A DNA stretch of 9,620 nucleotides. Origin: Treponema sp. UBA7590 (GTDB taxonomy: Bacteria; Spirochaetota; Spirochaetia; Treponematales; Treponemataceae). The notes below the pieces were generated by a model. That model worked only from the letters and a program-made list of their open reading frames with translations. It did not search any database and was not told the DNA's origin. The position numbers and the translations under genes were made by a program. The DNA is taken from NCBI GenBank assembly GCA_002478955.1, contig DLKK01000043.1, forward strand, positions 11,436 to 21,055, given 5' to 3'. Positions 1-5,754 of the stretch are shown here, piece by piece. Positions within the stretch are counted from its first letter, which is position 1. The number at the start of each line of letters is the position of its first letter.

Positions 1-181
1 ATTCAATTTATGGATTCAGAAAAAAAACTCGACATTTGAGCTACATATAATTTTAACGTAATTAAAGTTAAAGACAATAGATTGTTAGATATTTCAAACT
101 GATTTTTGCATTCTGAGGGAAAAAATATTTCTCAATAAGAGGTAGATGAGATTTTTTTGTAGTTTTCATTGAACAAACAGG
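1..181. other. AT-rich non-coding stretch at left edge
   Basis: I see no plausible gene on either strand: stop codons are frequent and no ribosome binding site plus start pair leads into an open frame. Minor dyads are present (TTTAAC/GTTAAA around 52-71 and ACAAT/ATTGT around 73-84), but they are short enough to be chance in such AT-rich DNA. It is probably intergenic DNA upstream of the promoter at 182. Confidence 0.5.
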
Positions 182-210
182 TTGAAAAAAAATATTTTAA
201 AAGATATAAA
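182..210 (+). promoter_or_regulatory. Sigma-70-type promoter for candidate small RNA
   Basis: TTGAAA at 182-187 and TATAAA at 205-210 are separated by exactly 17 bases. Each hexamer matches the sigma-70 consensus at five of six positions. The predicted start of transcription is near 217, just before the palindrome at 220-237. No coding frame lies downstream before the hairpin and T tract at 247-330, so the promoter would drive a short untranslated RNA. AT-rich DNA yields promoter-like matches by chance; the exact spacing and the downstream terminator raise confidence. Confidence 0.5.
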
Positions 211-216
211 GGTTAT

Positions 217-328
217 ATTAGTTAGCAATTGCTAACTTTTATCCTTAAATGGTGAAGAGCAACCTTAAATAATCCCTCAAAAAAAAAAGGCAGTTTCCTT
301 CAATTTCGCTCTTCACCATTTTTTATTT
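217..328 (+). ncRNA. Candidate ~110-nt small regulatory RNA
   Basis: Promoter, short untranslated body and terminator-like hairpin line up on the plus strand. The RNA would begin with a 7-bp hairpin formed by the palindrome (220-237) and end with the 14-bp stem at 247-260/308-321 plus a T tract. The 47-nt apical loop (261-307) is poor in G. It exposes three pyrimidine runs, CCTT (263-266), TCCCTC (273-278) and TTTCCTTC (294-301), which are complementary to Shine-Dalgarno-like purine runs. That resembles the C-rich loops of small RNAs that block translation, such as FsrA of Bacillus. The 3' end overlaps the end of the leftward ABC ATPase gene in antisense. No RNA family is recognised; everything beyond the signals themselves is inference. 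Confidence 0.4.
220..237. promoter_or_regulatory. 18-bp perfect palindrome, copy 1 (candidate operator)
   Basis: AGTTAGCAATTGCTAACT is a perfect palindrome with 7-bp arms around AATT. It starts 9 bases after the -10 box at 205-210, so it would cover the transcription start. A second copy with the same arms lies upstream of enolase (4336-4355). It could be a repressor operator or a 5' hairpin in the RNA; the sequence alone does not decide. The regulator is unknown. Confidence 0.55.
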
Positions 329-330
329 TT
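247..330 (+). terminator. Terminator-like hairpin with T tract
   Basis: A 14-bp perfect stem (247-260 paired with 308-321, with core GGTGAAGAGC/GCTCTTCACC) is followed by TTTTTTATTTTT (319-330). The loop is unusually long at 47 nt. The T tract is on the plus strand, so termination is expected mainly for rightward transcription. On the minus strand the same stem lies just after the ATPase stop codon but has no T tract behind it; it could still protect the 3' end of that operon's mRNA. Confidence 0.55.
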
Positions 331-1300
331 CCAAAATTGGCAATTCGCATTCTTTAAGCACAAAAATTCCGACATTGTCGCCGATTTTTATTTCTTCAGC
401 GGAAATAGTCGGCTCGTCCGCAATTATTATCTGATTCTGTTTTTCAAGCTGAATTTTATATCTTGTGAATGCGCCCAAAAATTCAGCCGACTTAACAGCT
501 CCTTTCAAACAAGCGGAATCAATTTTATTTTTGGAAATTTTTAGCCATTCCGGGCGGAACATTTTTCCGTCAACAAAATTTGCCTGGCCGACAAATTCTG
601 CGGTGAATAAATCTTTTGGCTCAAAATAAACTTGCCGTGGCGTCCCGTACTGCAAAAGTTTTCCATCTTTCATAACTGCAATTTTATCAGAAAGGCTCAG
701 AGCTTCCTCCTGATCGTGAGTAACGTAAAGCGTTGTGATTTTTAGTTTTTGCTGGATTTCCTTTAATTCTTCCCGTACTTTCAGGCGAAGATTTGTGTCA
801 AGGGAAGAAAGCGGCTCGTCCATAAGCAGGAGGCTCGGCTGCAAAACCAAAACTCTTCCCAATGCAACGCGCTGTTGCTGACCGCCGCTAAGTTCCGACG
901 GAAAACGGTTCAAAAGATTCTGCAACCCAAGATTTTCCGCAGTCTGCATTACCAGCATTTTATTTTCATTCTTTGTCTCTTTTGTGCGTTTTTTTAAATT
1001 CAATCCGTAAAAAAGATTCTGTTCAACCGTTAAATGAGGAAAAAGAGCATAATCTTGAAAAACGAAACCGATTTTTCGTTTGTTCGGCAGAATTCCATTT
1101 ATTGTTTTTCCGTTGATTTTTATTTTTCCAAAATCCGGCTCAAGAAATCCGCTTACAAGACGAAGTAAAGTTGTTTTTCCGCAGCCGCTCGCGCCAAGCA
1201 AAGTCGTAAAACTTCCCTCTTCAATCTGAAGCGAAAAATTTTTCACAACGCAAGTTTTTCCGTAAGAAAAACAAAGATTTTCAATTGAAAGAAACGACAT
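323..1300 (-). CDS. ABC importer ATP-binding protein (FbpC/AfuC/PotA type)
   Basis: This cytoplasmic ATPase subunit powers uptake through the permease encoded just upstream. In its 325 residues I see Walker A GASGCGKT (36-43), the Q-loop glutamine Q82, the signature LSGGQQQR (137-144), Walker B LLLMDEP (157-163), the D-loop SSLD (165-168) and the switch histidine H195. A C-terminal region of about 90 residues resembles the TOBE regulatory domain of iron, spermidine and sulfate importers. The length is normal for this class and nothing is missing. AGAGG lies 6 bases upstream of the ATG, inside the last codons of the permease gene. With only 2 bases between the genes, translation is probably coupled. 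The order binding protein, permease, ATPase matches the fbpABC layout. The ATPase alone cannot identify the substrate. Confidence 0.93.
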   Translation of the reverse strand: MSFLSIENLCFSYGKTCVVKNFSLQIEEGSFTTLLGASGCGKTTLLRLVSGFLEPDFGKIKINGKTINGILPNKRKIGFVFQDYALFPHLTVEQNLFYGLNLKKRTKETKNENKMLVMQTAENLGLQNLLNRFPSELSGGQQQRVALGRVLVLQPSLLLMDEPLSSLDTNLRLKVREELKEIQQKLKITTLYVTHDQEEALSLSDKIAVMKDGKLLQYGTPRQVYFEPKDLFTAEFVGQANFVDGKMFRPEWLKISKNKIDSACLKGAVKSAEFLGAFTRYKIQLEKQNQIIIADEPTISAEEIKIGDNVGIFVLKECELPILEK

Positions 1301-1302
1301 TT

Positions 1303-2955
1303 TTACCTCTCTTTTTTGAATTTCTGCCTGAAATCAGAAAATGAAACAAACGCAAGCGCAATTCCAAGAATCGTAAAGGTGATTACTGTAAGAACCAACG
1401 CAAATGCCGCGGATTTTCCCCAGTCGCCCTGCTCTGCAAGATTTATTATTTTTATCGATGATAAAGGCGTTGTGAATGAGACAAGAAAAATCACCGCGCT
1501 CAAAGTTCCCACTCCGCGAATAAAATCGTACACAAATCCGCTGAAAACACCATTTTTTGCGACCGGCACAAGAATTGTCGCAAGCACAACCATCTGGTTT
1601 GCACCCAAAGAACGCGCACCGTCGTCCAAGGTTCTGCTGATTTGAATGTACGAATTTGAAATGCATCTGTATGCAAATGGCATGAACGCAACGGTCATCG
1701 CAATAATGATTAAAAACGGCGAATTTCTAAAGTGAAGTTTGTTTGCCGCAACGGAAATGGAAAGACCTAGTAAGGAACCTGGAATCGCAGATGGAAGCTG
1801 CGCAAAAATGTCTATTGATTTTTTTAGAGGAACATTTGTGCGGTGAACCAGATAGCTGGAAACAGCCGCAATAACTGTGCTTAAAATCGCAGAAATCAGC
1901 GCAAAATTTATTGAATTTCTGAGCTCTTTTCCGTAGCCAAGAACCGCTTTTATATGCTCAAAAGTGAATTCGGTTTTTATTCCCCAAAGTTTCTGGAAAC
2001 TTCCTGCCACAATCGCGGCAAATTGGGCTAAAATCAGCAATGAAACAAAGATAACAAAAGCCGAAAGTCCGATTTTTGCGCCCAATCCATTGTTTTTCTT
2101 ACTAGAAAACTCCACATCCTCTTTTGCGAAAACTGAATTTTTTCCGCCAAAAGTTACGGCTTTTGCTCCAATTTTTGAATTTATCCGGTTCTGCAAAAAG
2201 AAAAGGATTACGCTTGGAATCACAAGAATAATTCCAAGAACAACACTTGTTCCGACTTTCAACCAGCCTGTAAGCTGAGTATAAATTTCAACGGCAAGAA
2301 CCCTGAAACGCCCGGCAACAATCAGCGGATTTCCAAAATCGCTCAGTACGCTTACGGCAATAAACAGAAAAGAAGAAATAATTCCCGGCAAACTAAGCGG
2401 CAATGTGACTGTAAAGAAAATTTTTGATTCACTTGCACCCATTCCGCGGGCCGCCTTTTCAAGATTCGGATTTATTCCGCGCAAAGTCTGCAGGCAAATA
2501 AGATAGGACATAGGAAAAAAGCACAAAGTCTGCGCAAGCAAAAGCCCCCAGAATCCGTACAAAGAAATATCCATGCCAAGAATTCTGTGCGTTACAAATC
2601 CTTGCCGTCCAAAAAGAAGAATAAAAGCAAGTCCGCCAACAAAAGGTGGCGTTATCAGATGCAGAACCGGAACCACGCTAAAAAATTTTTTGAACGGAAT
2701 ATTTCCTTTCGCAATTGCATAGGCAAAAATATAACCAATCACAACCGACAAAGTTGTTGAAGAAAGACATTCCGCCAAAGTATTTCTCATAGCTTCGTGC
2801 CAGACAGACTGCGTAAAAACAGTCCCAAAATCCTCCGGGCGCGCAGAAATCAATGCGCAAAAAAGAGGAAAAACAATAAAAAGGACAAAGAAAGCGGCTA
2901 CAAAAATCCAAGCTGCAATCAAAGACTTACTGTTTCGGTTTGAATCAAACTTCAT
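1303..2955 (-). CDS. ABC importer permease, two fused membrane domains (FbpB/AfuB type)
   Basis: This inner-membrane permease has 550 residues and contains two binding-protein-dependent transport domains in one chain. The first N-terminal membrane helix is at about 11-36. EAA-loop motifs that dock the ATPase appear twice: LEKAARGMGASESK (165-178, followed by TLPLSLPG) and LDDGARSLGANQ (443-454, followed by LVPVAKNG). A hydrophilic linker (about 255-292) joins the halves. FbpB-type permeases are usually fused like this and about 500-550 residues long. The reading frame stays open upstream to 3108, but those extra 51 codons lie within the inverted-repeat element at 2989-3171 and look nothing like a permease, so I chose the ATG at 2955. 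An in-frame ATG at 2967 is also possible. Neither has a clear Shine-Dalgarno sequence, which is odd and may reflect the insertion. Confidence 0.9.
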   Translation of the reverse strand: MKFDSNRNSKSLIAAWIFVAAFFVLFIVFPLFCALISARPEDFGTVFTQSVWHEAMRNTLAECLSSTTLSVVIGYIFAYAIAKGNIPFKKFFSVVPVLHLITPPFVGGLAFILLFGRQGFVTHRILGMDISLYGFWGLLLAQTLCFFPMSYLICLQTLRGINPNLEKAARGMGASESKIFFTVTLPLSLPGIISSFLFIAVSVLSDFGNPLIVAGRFRVLAVEIYTQLTGWLKVGTSVVLGIILVIPSVILFFLQNRINSKIGAKAVTFGGKNSVFAKEDVEFSSKKNNGLGAKIGLSAFVIFVSLLILAQFAAIVAGSFQKLWGIKTEFTFEHIKAVLGYGKELRNSINFALISAILSTVIAAVSSYLVHRTNVPLKKSIDIFAQLPSAIPGSLLGLSISVAANKLHFRNSPFLIIIAMTVAFMPFAYRCISNSYIQISRTLDDGARSLGANQMVVLATILVPVAKNGVFSGFVYDFIRGVGTLSAVIFLVSFTTPLSSIKIINLAEQGDWGKSAAFALVLTVITFTILGIALAFVSFSDFRQKFKKER

Positions 2956-2988
2956 AGGCACGAACATAAGAACATAAATAGAAATAAT

Positions 2989-3171
2989 TTTGAGTTTTTG
3001 CAAAATAGATAAAAGCGTAGGCAGAAAAGCAATTTGTGAAGACTTTGTGCGATTAGAACAATTAAAGTGCATAGCACCCCAATCCGTACAAGCGCAGCGC
3101 GAGCACAACCGTCTGGAGCAAATTGATTTTCTGCCGAGAGCGATTTTTTCACAATCTGCAAAAAACTCAAA
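2989..3171. repeat. ~183-bp imperfect inverted-repeat element (MITE-like) inside the ABC operon
   Basis: The arms at 2989-3036 and 3119-3171 are imperfect inverted repeats. The outer 11 bases TTTGAGTTTTT match exactly (one extra T on the right arm), then GCA. The inner parts GGCAGAAAA and CAATTTG also match, separated by one mismatch. The middle of the arms is diverged. The central ~80 bases (3037-3118) are richer in GC than the flanks and hold partial further pairing (AGAC...TTGTGC on both sides). There is no transposase gene and no clear target-site duplication. It fills most of the gap between the lipoprotein stop and the permease start, where operon genes would normally be close. In RNA it would form a long hairpin and could reduce read-through into the permease and ATPase genes. 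Confidence 0.6.
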
Positions 3172-3183
3172 TTTTTTTTTCTT

Positions 3184-4188
3184 TTATTTTACATTTTTTG
3201 ACCAGATGCTAAGCACTTCATCTTTCTGTTCAGCTGCTTTTGCGACATCGTATTTTATCAAATCAAGCTGGCTTACCGGAATTGAACCTTCCGCGCCTTT
3301 TGCCTTTGGATTCACAGGAACTGTAAAATCAATTGAACTCATAAGTTCCTGAGCTTCTGTTGAAAGCATAAAATCAACAAATTTTTTTGCGCTCTCAAGA
3401 TTTTTTGTATTTTTCATAATGGAAATACAGTCAACATCGCCAACAGTCTGAGGCGGAGCAATCGGAATCAAATCAAAACCATCTGAATGATATTTCGCAA
3501 TCGCATGAAGATAAGAAACGCCAATCGCATACTCACCTGTTCCAAGAAGTTTTGCAGGAGCACTTCCGCTGTCCGGAAACTGACCAACAAGCGGCGCAAG
3601 ATTCAAAAGATATTCCCAGCCTTTTTCCCAACCAAGACGCTGAAGCTGATTCTGAACAAAAAGATATGCAGTTGAAGAAGCAATCGGATTTGTAAGAACA
3701 ATCTCACCTTTAAAAGCCGGATTCAACAAGTCATCCCATGTTTTCGGAAATTCAACTCCAGGGAATTTTTTCTCAAAACGTCCTTTATTCACACCGATTC
3801 CAAGCGAAAGAACGCAAAATCCTGTCCAGGTGTTGTCTTTTGCAAGCGCATATTCCGGAACACCTTTTGCATTCGGAGAAAGATAAGGCTCAAGCGCACC
3901 AGCTTCATCAGCCTGAATATGATAATTTGTCGCGCCGCCAAGAAGAACATCTGCCTGAGGATTGTCTTTTTCCGCAATAACGCGATTTACAAGCTCGCCA
4001 GTTGAAGCACGCAGGAAAAGAACCGGAATTCCTGTTTTTTTTGTAAAAAGATTTGTAAGCGCGGTTGTCTCTTCTTCATGAATTATAGAATAAATCTGAA
4101 GTGTCTGCTGTTTTTTTGAGCAGCCAGAGAAAATCAACGCGGCAGCAAGTGCCATAAGAACGATTTTTATGCAATTTGCCTTTTTCAT
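3184..4188 (-). CDS. ABC importer substrate-binding lipoprotein (Fbp/AfuA type)
   Basis: This 334-residue protein has a lipoprotein signal: MKKANCIKIV, a hydrophobic stretch (9-20) and lipobox F-S-G-C with the acylated cysteine at C23. Phenylalanine at -3 fits the relaxed spirochaetal lipobox. The mature part starts LQIYSIIHEEE and has family-typical segments: TGELVNRV (63-70), ADVLLGG (79-85), TWDDLLNPAFKGEI (150-163), a GS-rich ligand loop (DSGSAP, 206-211), GVSYLHAIA (223-231), and the end region PVNPKAKG...LDLIKYDVAKAAEQKDEVLSIW. I chose the ATG at 4188 because GGAG lies 5 bases upstream and the signal peptide begins there; the frame extends upstream to 4248. I do not see the adjacent tyrosine pair that binds iron in classical FbpA, so phosphorylated sugars, aminoethylphosphonate or another anion remain possible substrates. 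Confidence 0.9.
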   Translation of the reverse strand: MKKANCIKIVLMALAAALIFSGCSKKQQTLQIYSIIHEEETTALTNLFTKKTGIPVLFLRASTGELVNRVIAEKDNPQADVLLGGATNYHIQADEAGALEPYLSPNAKGVPEYALAKDNTWTGFCVLSLGIGVNKGRFEKKFPGVEFPKTWDDLLNPAFKGEIVLTNPIASSTAYLFVQNQLQRLGWEKGWEYLLNLAPLVGQFPDSGSAPAKLLGTGEYAIGVSYLHAIAKYHSDGFDLIPIAPPQTVGDVDCISIMKNTKNLESAKKFVDFMLSTEAQELMSSIDFTVPVNPKAKGAEGSIPVSQLDLIKYDVAKAAEQKDEVLSIWSKNVK

Positions 4189-4268
4189 AATTTCTCCATT
4201 AAAATTGGAATTTAAAAGTGATATTAATAATTTAGCAATTTTCTTCATTAATTTATATAACCAGATTC

Positions 4269-4288
4269 TGATAAAAATTATGTTATCA
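4269..4288. promoter_or_regulatory. TGATAA-N8-TTATCA dyad upstream of lipoprotein gene
   Basis: The arms TGATAA (4269-4274) and TTATCA (4283-4288) flank AAATTATG. The A/T-rich dyad loosely recalls Fur-family boxes, and it sits just upstream of the possible -10 for a putative iron-type importer. The middle does not fit a Fur box well and short dyads are common in AT-rich DNA, so this is only a candidate operator. Confidence 0.25.
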
Positions 4289-4301
4289 AGAATTTTTTTG
4301 C

Positions 4302-4330
4302 TTGTCTTTTAAATAAAAAGTTTGTATCTT
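4302..4330 (+). promoter_or_regulatory. Candidate enolase promoter
   Basis: TTGTCT (4302-4307) and TATCTT (4325-4330) are separated by 17 bases; each matches the sigma-70 consensus at four of six positions. Transcription would start near 4337, at the palindrome 4336-4355, leaving a leader of about 40 nt before the enolase ATG. This is moderate evidence only. Confidence 0.4.
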
Positions 4331-4335
4331 CTTAA

Positions 4336-4355
4336 TAGTTAGCACTTGCTAACTA
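4336..4355. promoter_or_regulatory. Palindrome copy 2 before enolase (candidate operator)
   Basis: TAGTTAGCACTTGCTAACTA has perfect 8-bp arms around ACTT. The arms AGTTAGC/GCTAACT are identical to those of the palindrome at 220-237, and both lie 5-9 bases after a candidate -10 box. It ends 10 bases before the enolase ribosome binding site. It could be an operator for an unknown repressor or a leader hairpin in the mRNA. It is also within reach of the divergent lipoprotein gene, but about 150 bases from that start codon. Confidence 0.55.
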
Positions 4356-4377
4356 AAACTCTAAAAAGGTGGTTTTT

Positions 4378-5673
4378 ATGAACAAACTTGAAATTGTAAA
4401 AGTTATGGGACGCGAAATTCTTGATTCGCGTGGAAATCCAACAGTTGAGGCGGAAGTATATCTTGCGGACGGAACAATGGCCCGTGGCGCCGCACCTTCA
4501 GGAGCATCTACCGGAGAATTTGAGGCTTTGGAGCTTCGCGATGGTGACAAAAACCGTTATTTGGGAAAAGGCGTTACAAAAGCGGTTGAAAATATTAACA
4601 CAACAATCAACCAGGCGATAAAAGGTCTTACAGCTTCTGACATTTATGCGGTTGATGCGGCGATGATTGCCGCGGATGGCACAAAAGATAAGTCAAAACT
4701 TGGCGCAAACGCTATCCTTGCAGTTTCGATTGCGACTTGCCGTGCGGCCGCAAATTCCTTGGGAATTCCGCTGTACAGACTGCTTGGTGGCGTTCAGGGA
4801 ACACATCTTCCTGTTCCGATGATGAACATTTTGAACGGCGGTGCCCACGCAACAAACTCTGTTGATGTCCAGGAATTTATGATTATGCCGGTCGGCGCGC
4901 CAAGTTTCAAGGAAGCGCTTCGCTGGTGCGCAGAAGTTTTCCATGCCCTTCAAAAACTTCTGAAAAGCGAAAACCTTGCAACTTCAGTTGGCGATGAAGG
5001 CGGATTTGCCCCTAACCTTTCTAGCGACGAGGAAACAATTGAGACAATTCTTAAGGCGGTTGAAAATGCCGGCTACAAACCTGGAAAAGATTTCAAGATT
5101 GCGATGGATGCAGCTTCTTCAGAATGGAAAGGCTCCAAAAAGGGAGAATACAAGCAGCCAAAATCTGGAAAAGTATTCACAACAGATGAACTTATTGATC
5201 ACTGGGAAAAACTTGTTGACAAATACCCGATTATTTCAATCGAGGACGGACTTGATGAGGAAGACTGGGAAGGCTGGCAGAAAATGACTGCGCGCCTCGG
5301 AAAAAAAGTTCAGCTTGTTGGCGATGACTTGTTTGTAACAAACACAGAACGTCTTGCAAAAGGAATCAAGCTTGGCGCGGCAAATTCAATTCTTATAAAA
5401 TTGAATCAGATTGGTTCTGTCTCAGAAACCCTTGAAGCTATCAAAATGGCACACGCAGCCGGTTACACAGCAATTGCAAGCCATCGTTCTGGCGAAACTG
5501 CGGACTCAACAATCGCGGATTTGGCGGTTGCATTGAACACAAACCAGATTAAAACAGGAGCACCAAGCCGCTCTGAGCGCGTTGCCAAGTACAACCAGCT
5601 TTTACGCATTGAAGAAGAACTTGGAAGCTCGGCAGTTTATCCAGGCGCAAACGCATTCAATGTGCAAAGATAG
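4378..5673 (+). CDS. eno: Enolase (phosphopyruvate hydratase)
   Basis: Enolase interconverts 2-phosphoglycerate and phosphoenolpyruvate in glycolysis, in the cytoplasm. The 431-residue protein is full length and has every expected landmark: ILDSRGNPTVE (14-24), the mobile loop SGAST (41-45), the acid glutamate E207 in GDEGGF, Mg ligands D244, E289 and D316, the base K341 in the family signature ILIKLNQIGSVSET, H369 in SHRSGE, and K392. Numbering nearly matches the E. coli enzyme. I start at the ATG at 4378, with AAGGTGG ending 5 bases upstream. An in-frame GTG at 4369 overlaps that site and is not credible as a start. The gene appears to be monocistronic: it has its own promoter candidate, and hairpins follow the stop codon. 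Confidence 0.98.
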   Translation: MNKLEIVKVMGREILDSRGNPTVEAEVYLADGTMARGAAPSGASTGEFEALELRDGDKNRYLGKGVTKAVENINTTINQAIKGLTASDIYAVDAAMIAADGTKDKSKLGANAILAVSIATCRAAANSLGIPLYRLLGGVQGTHLPVPMMNILNGGAHATNSVDVQEFMIMPVGAPSFKEALRWCAEVFHALQKLLKSENLATSVGDEGGFAPNLSSDEETIETILKAVENAGYKPGKDFKIAMDAASSEWKGSKKGEYKQPKSGKVFTTDELIDHWEKLVDKYPIISIEDGLDEEDWEGWQKMTARLGKKVQLVGDDLFVTNTERLAKGIKLGAANSILIKLNQIGSVSETLEAIKMAHAAGYTAIASHRSGETADSTIADLAVALNTNQIKTGAPSRSERVAKYNQLLRIEEELGSSAVYPGANAFNVQR

Positions 5674-5694
5674 ATAAAATATTAGATTTTATCT
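5672..5694. repeat. Small AT-rich hairpin over the enolase stop
   Basis: AGATAAAAT (5672-5680) and ATTTTATCT (5686-5694) form 9-bp perfect arms around a 5-base loop, starting within the enolase stop codon. The stem is almost entirely A-T and weak. It probably contributes to 3'-end structure together with the stronger hairpin at 5707-5743. Confidence 0.4.
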
Positions 5695-5706
5695 AATACA
5701 ACAACA

Positions 5707-5753
5707 ATCTGCGGAAATATTGACCAACTTTATTTCCGCAGATAAAATTCTTA
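5707..5753 (+). terminator. Stem-loop after enolase, probable terminator
   Basis: ATCTGCGGAAATA (5707-5719) pairs perfectly with TATTTCCGCAGAT (5731-5743) around an 11-base loop. The sequence after it, AAAATTCTTA, has only a poor T tract, so it is a weak intrinsic terminator or an mRNA-stabilising hairpin. It ends 11 bases before the ATG of the next gene, in the place where a ribosome binding site would be expected. Confidence 0.5.
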
Positions 5754-5754
5754 T

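Larger units (their letters stand above)
4189..4377. promoter_or_regulatory. Divergent intergenic region between binding lipoprotein and enolase
   Basis: The two genes are transcribed away from each other from this 189-bp AT-rich gap. Rightward signals are a possible promoter (4302-4330), a palindrome (4336-4355) and the enolase ribosome binding site AAGGTGG (4366-4372). For the leftward lipoprotein gene I see GGAG at 4194-4197 and a possible -10 TATAAA at 4252-4257, without a convincing -35. A dyad TGATAA-N8-TTATCA lies upstream of that at 4269-4288. Confidence 0.6.

Noticed and set aside
2952..3170. A 72-codon minus-strand frame that could be called a small cysteine-rich membrane protein.
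   Set aside because: It lies almost wholly inside the inverted-repeat element and has no convincing ribosome binding site. Several frames are open across the same stretch. It is better explained as a translated repeat.
3001..3352. A plus-strand frame of 120 codons antisense to the lipoprotein and permease genes.
   Set aside because: It has no ribosome binding site, its composition is unlike a real protein, and it runs antisense to a well-supported lipoprotein gene and through the repeat element.
4189..4248. An upstream start for the binding lipoprotein at 4248 (MKKIAKLLIS...).
   Set aside because: The 20 extra residues would place a hydrophilic stretch before the lipoprotein signal peptide. 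The ATG at 4188 has GGAG at good spacing and starts the signal peptide directly.
4336..4355. CIRCE heat-shock operator (TTAGCACTC-N9-GAGTGCTAA), suggested by TTAGCACT...GCTAA before enolase.
   Set aside because: The 9-base spacer and the second CTC/GAG part are missing; the arms are only 4 bases apart. The copy at 220-237 has TTAGCAATT, so the shared element is a different palindrome.
4353..4550. Small minus-strand frame overlapping the start of enolase.
   Set aside because: It is a shadow of the enolase reading frame, with no ribosome binding site and no recognisable content.
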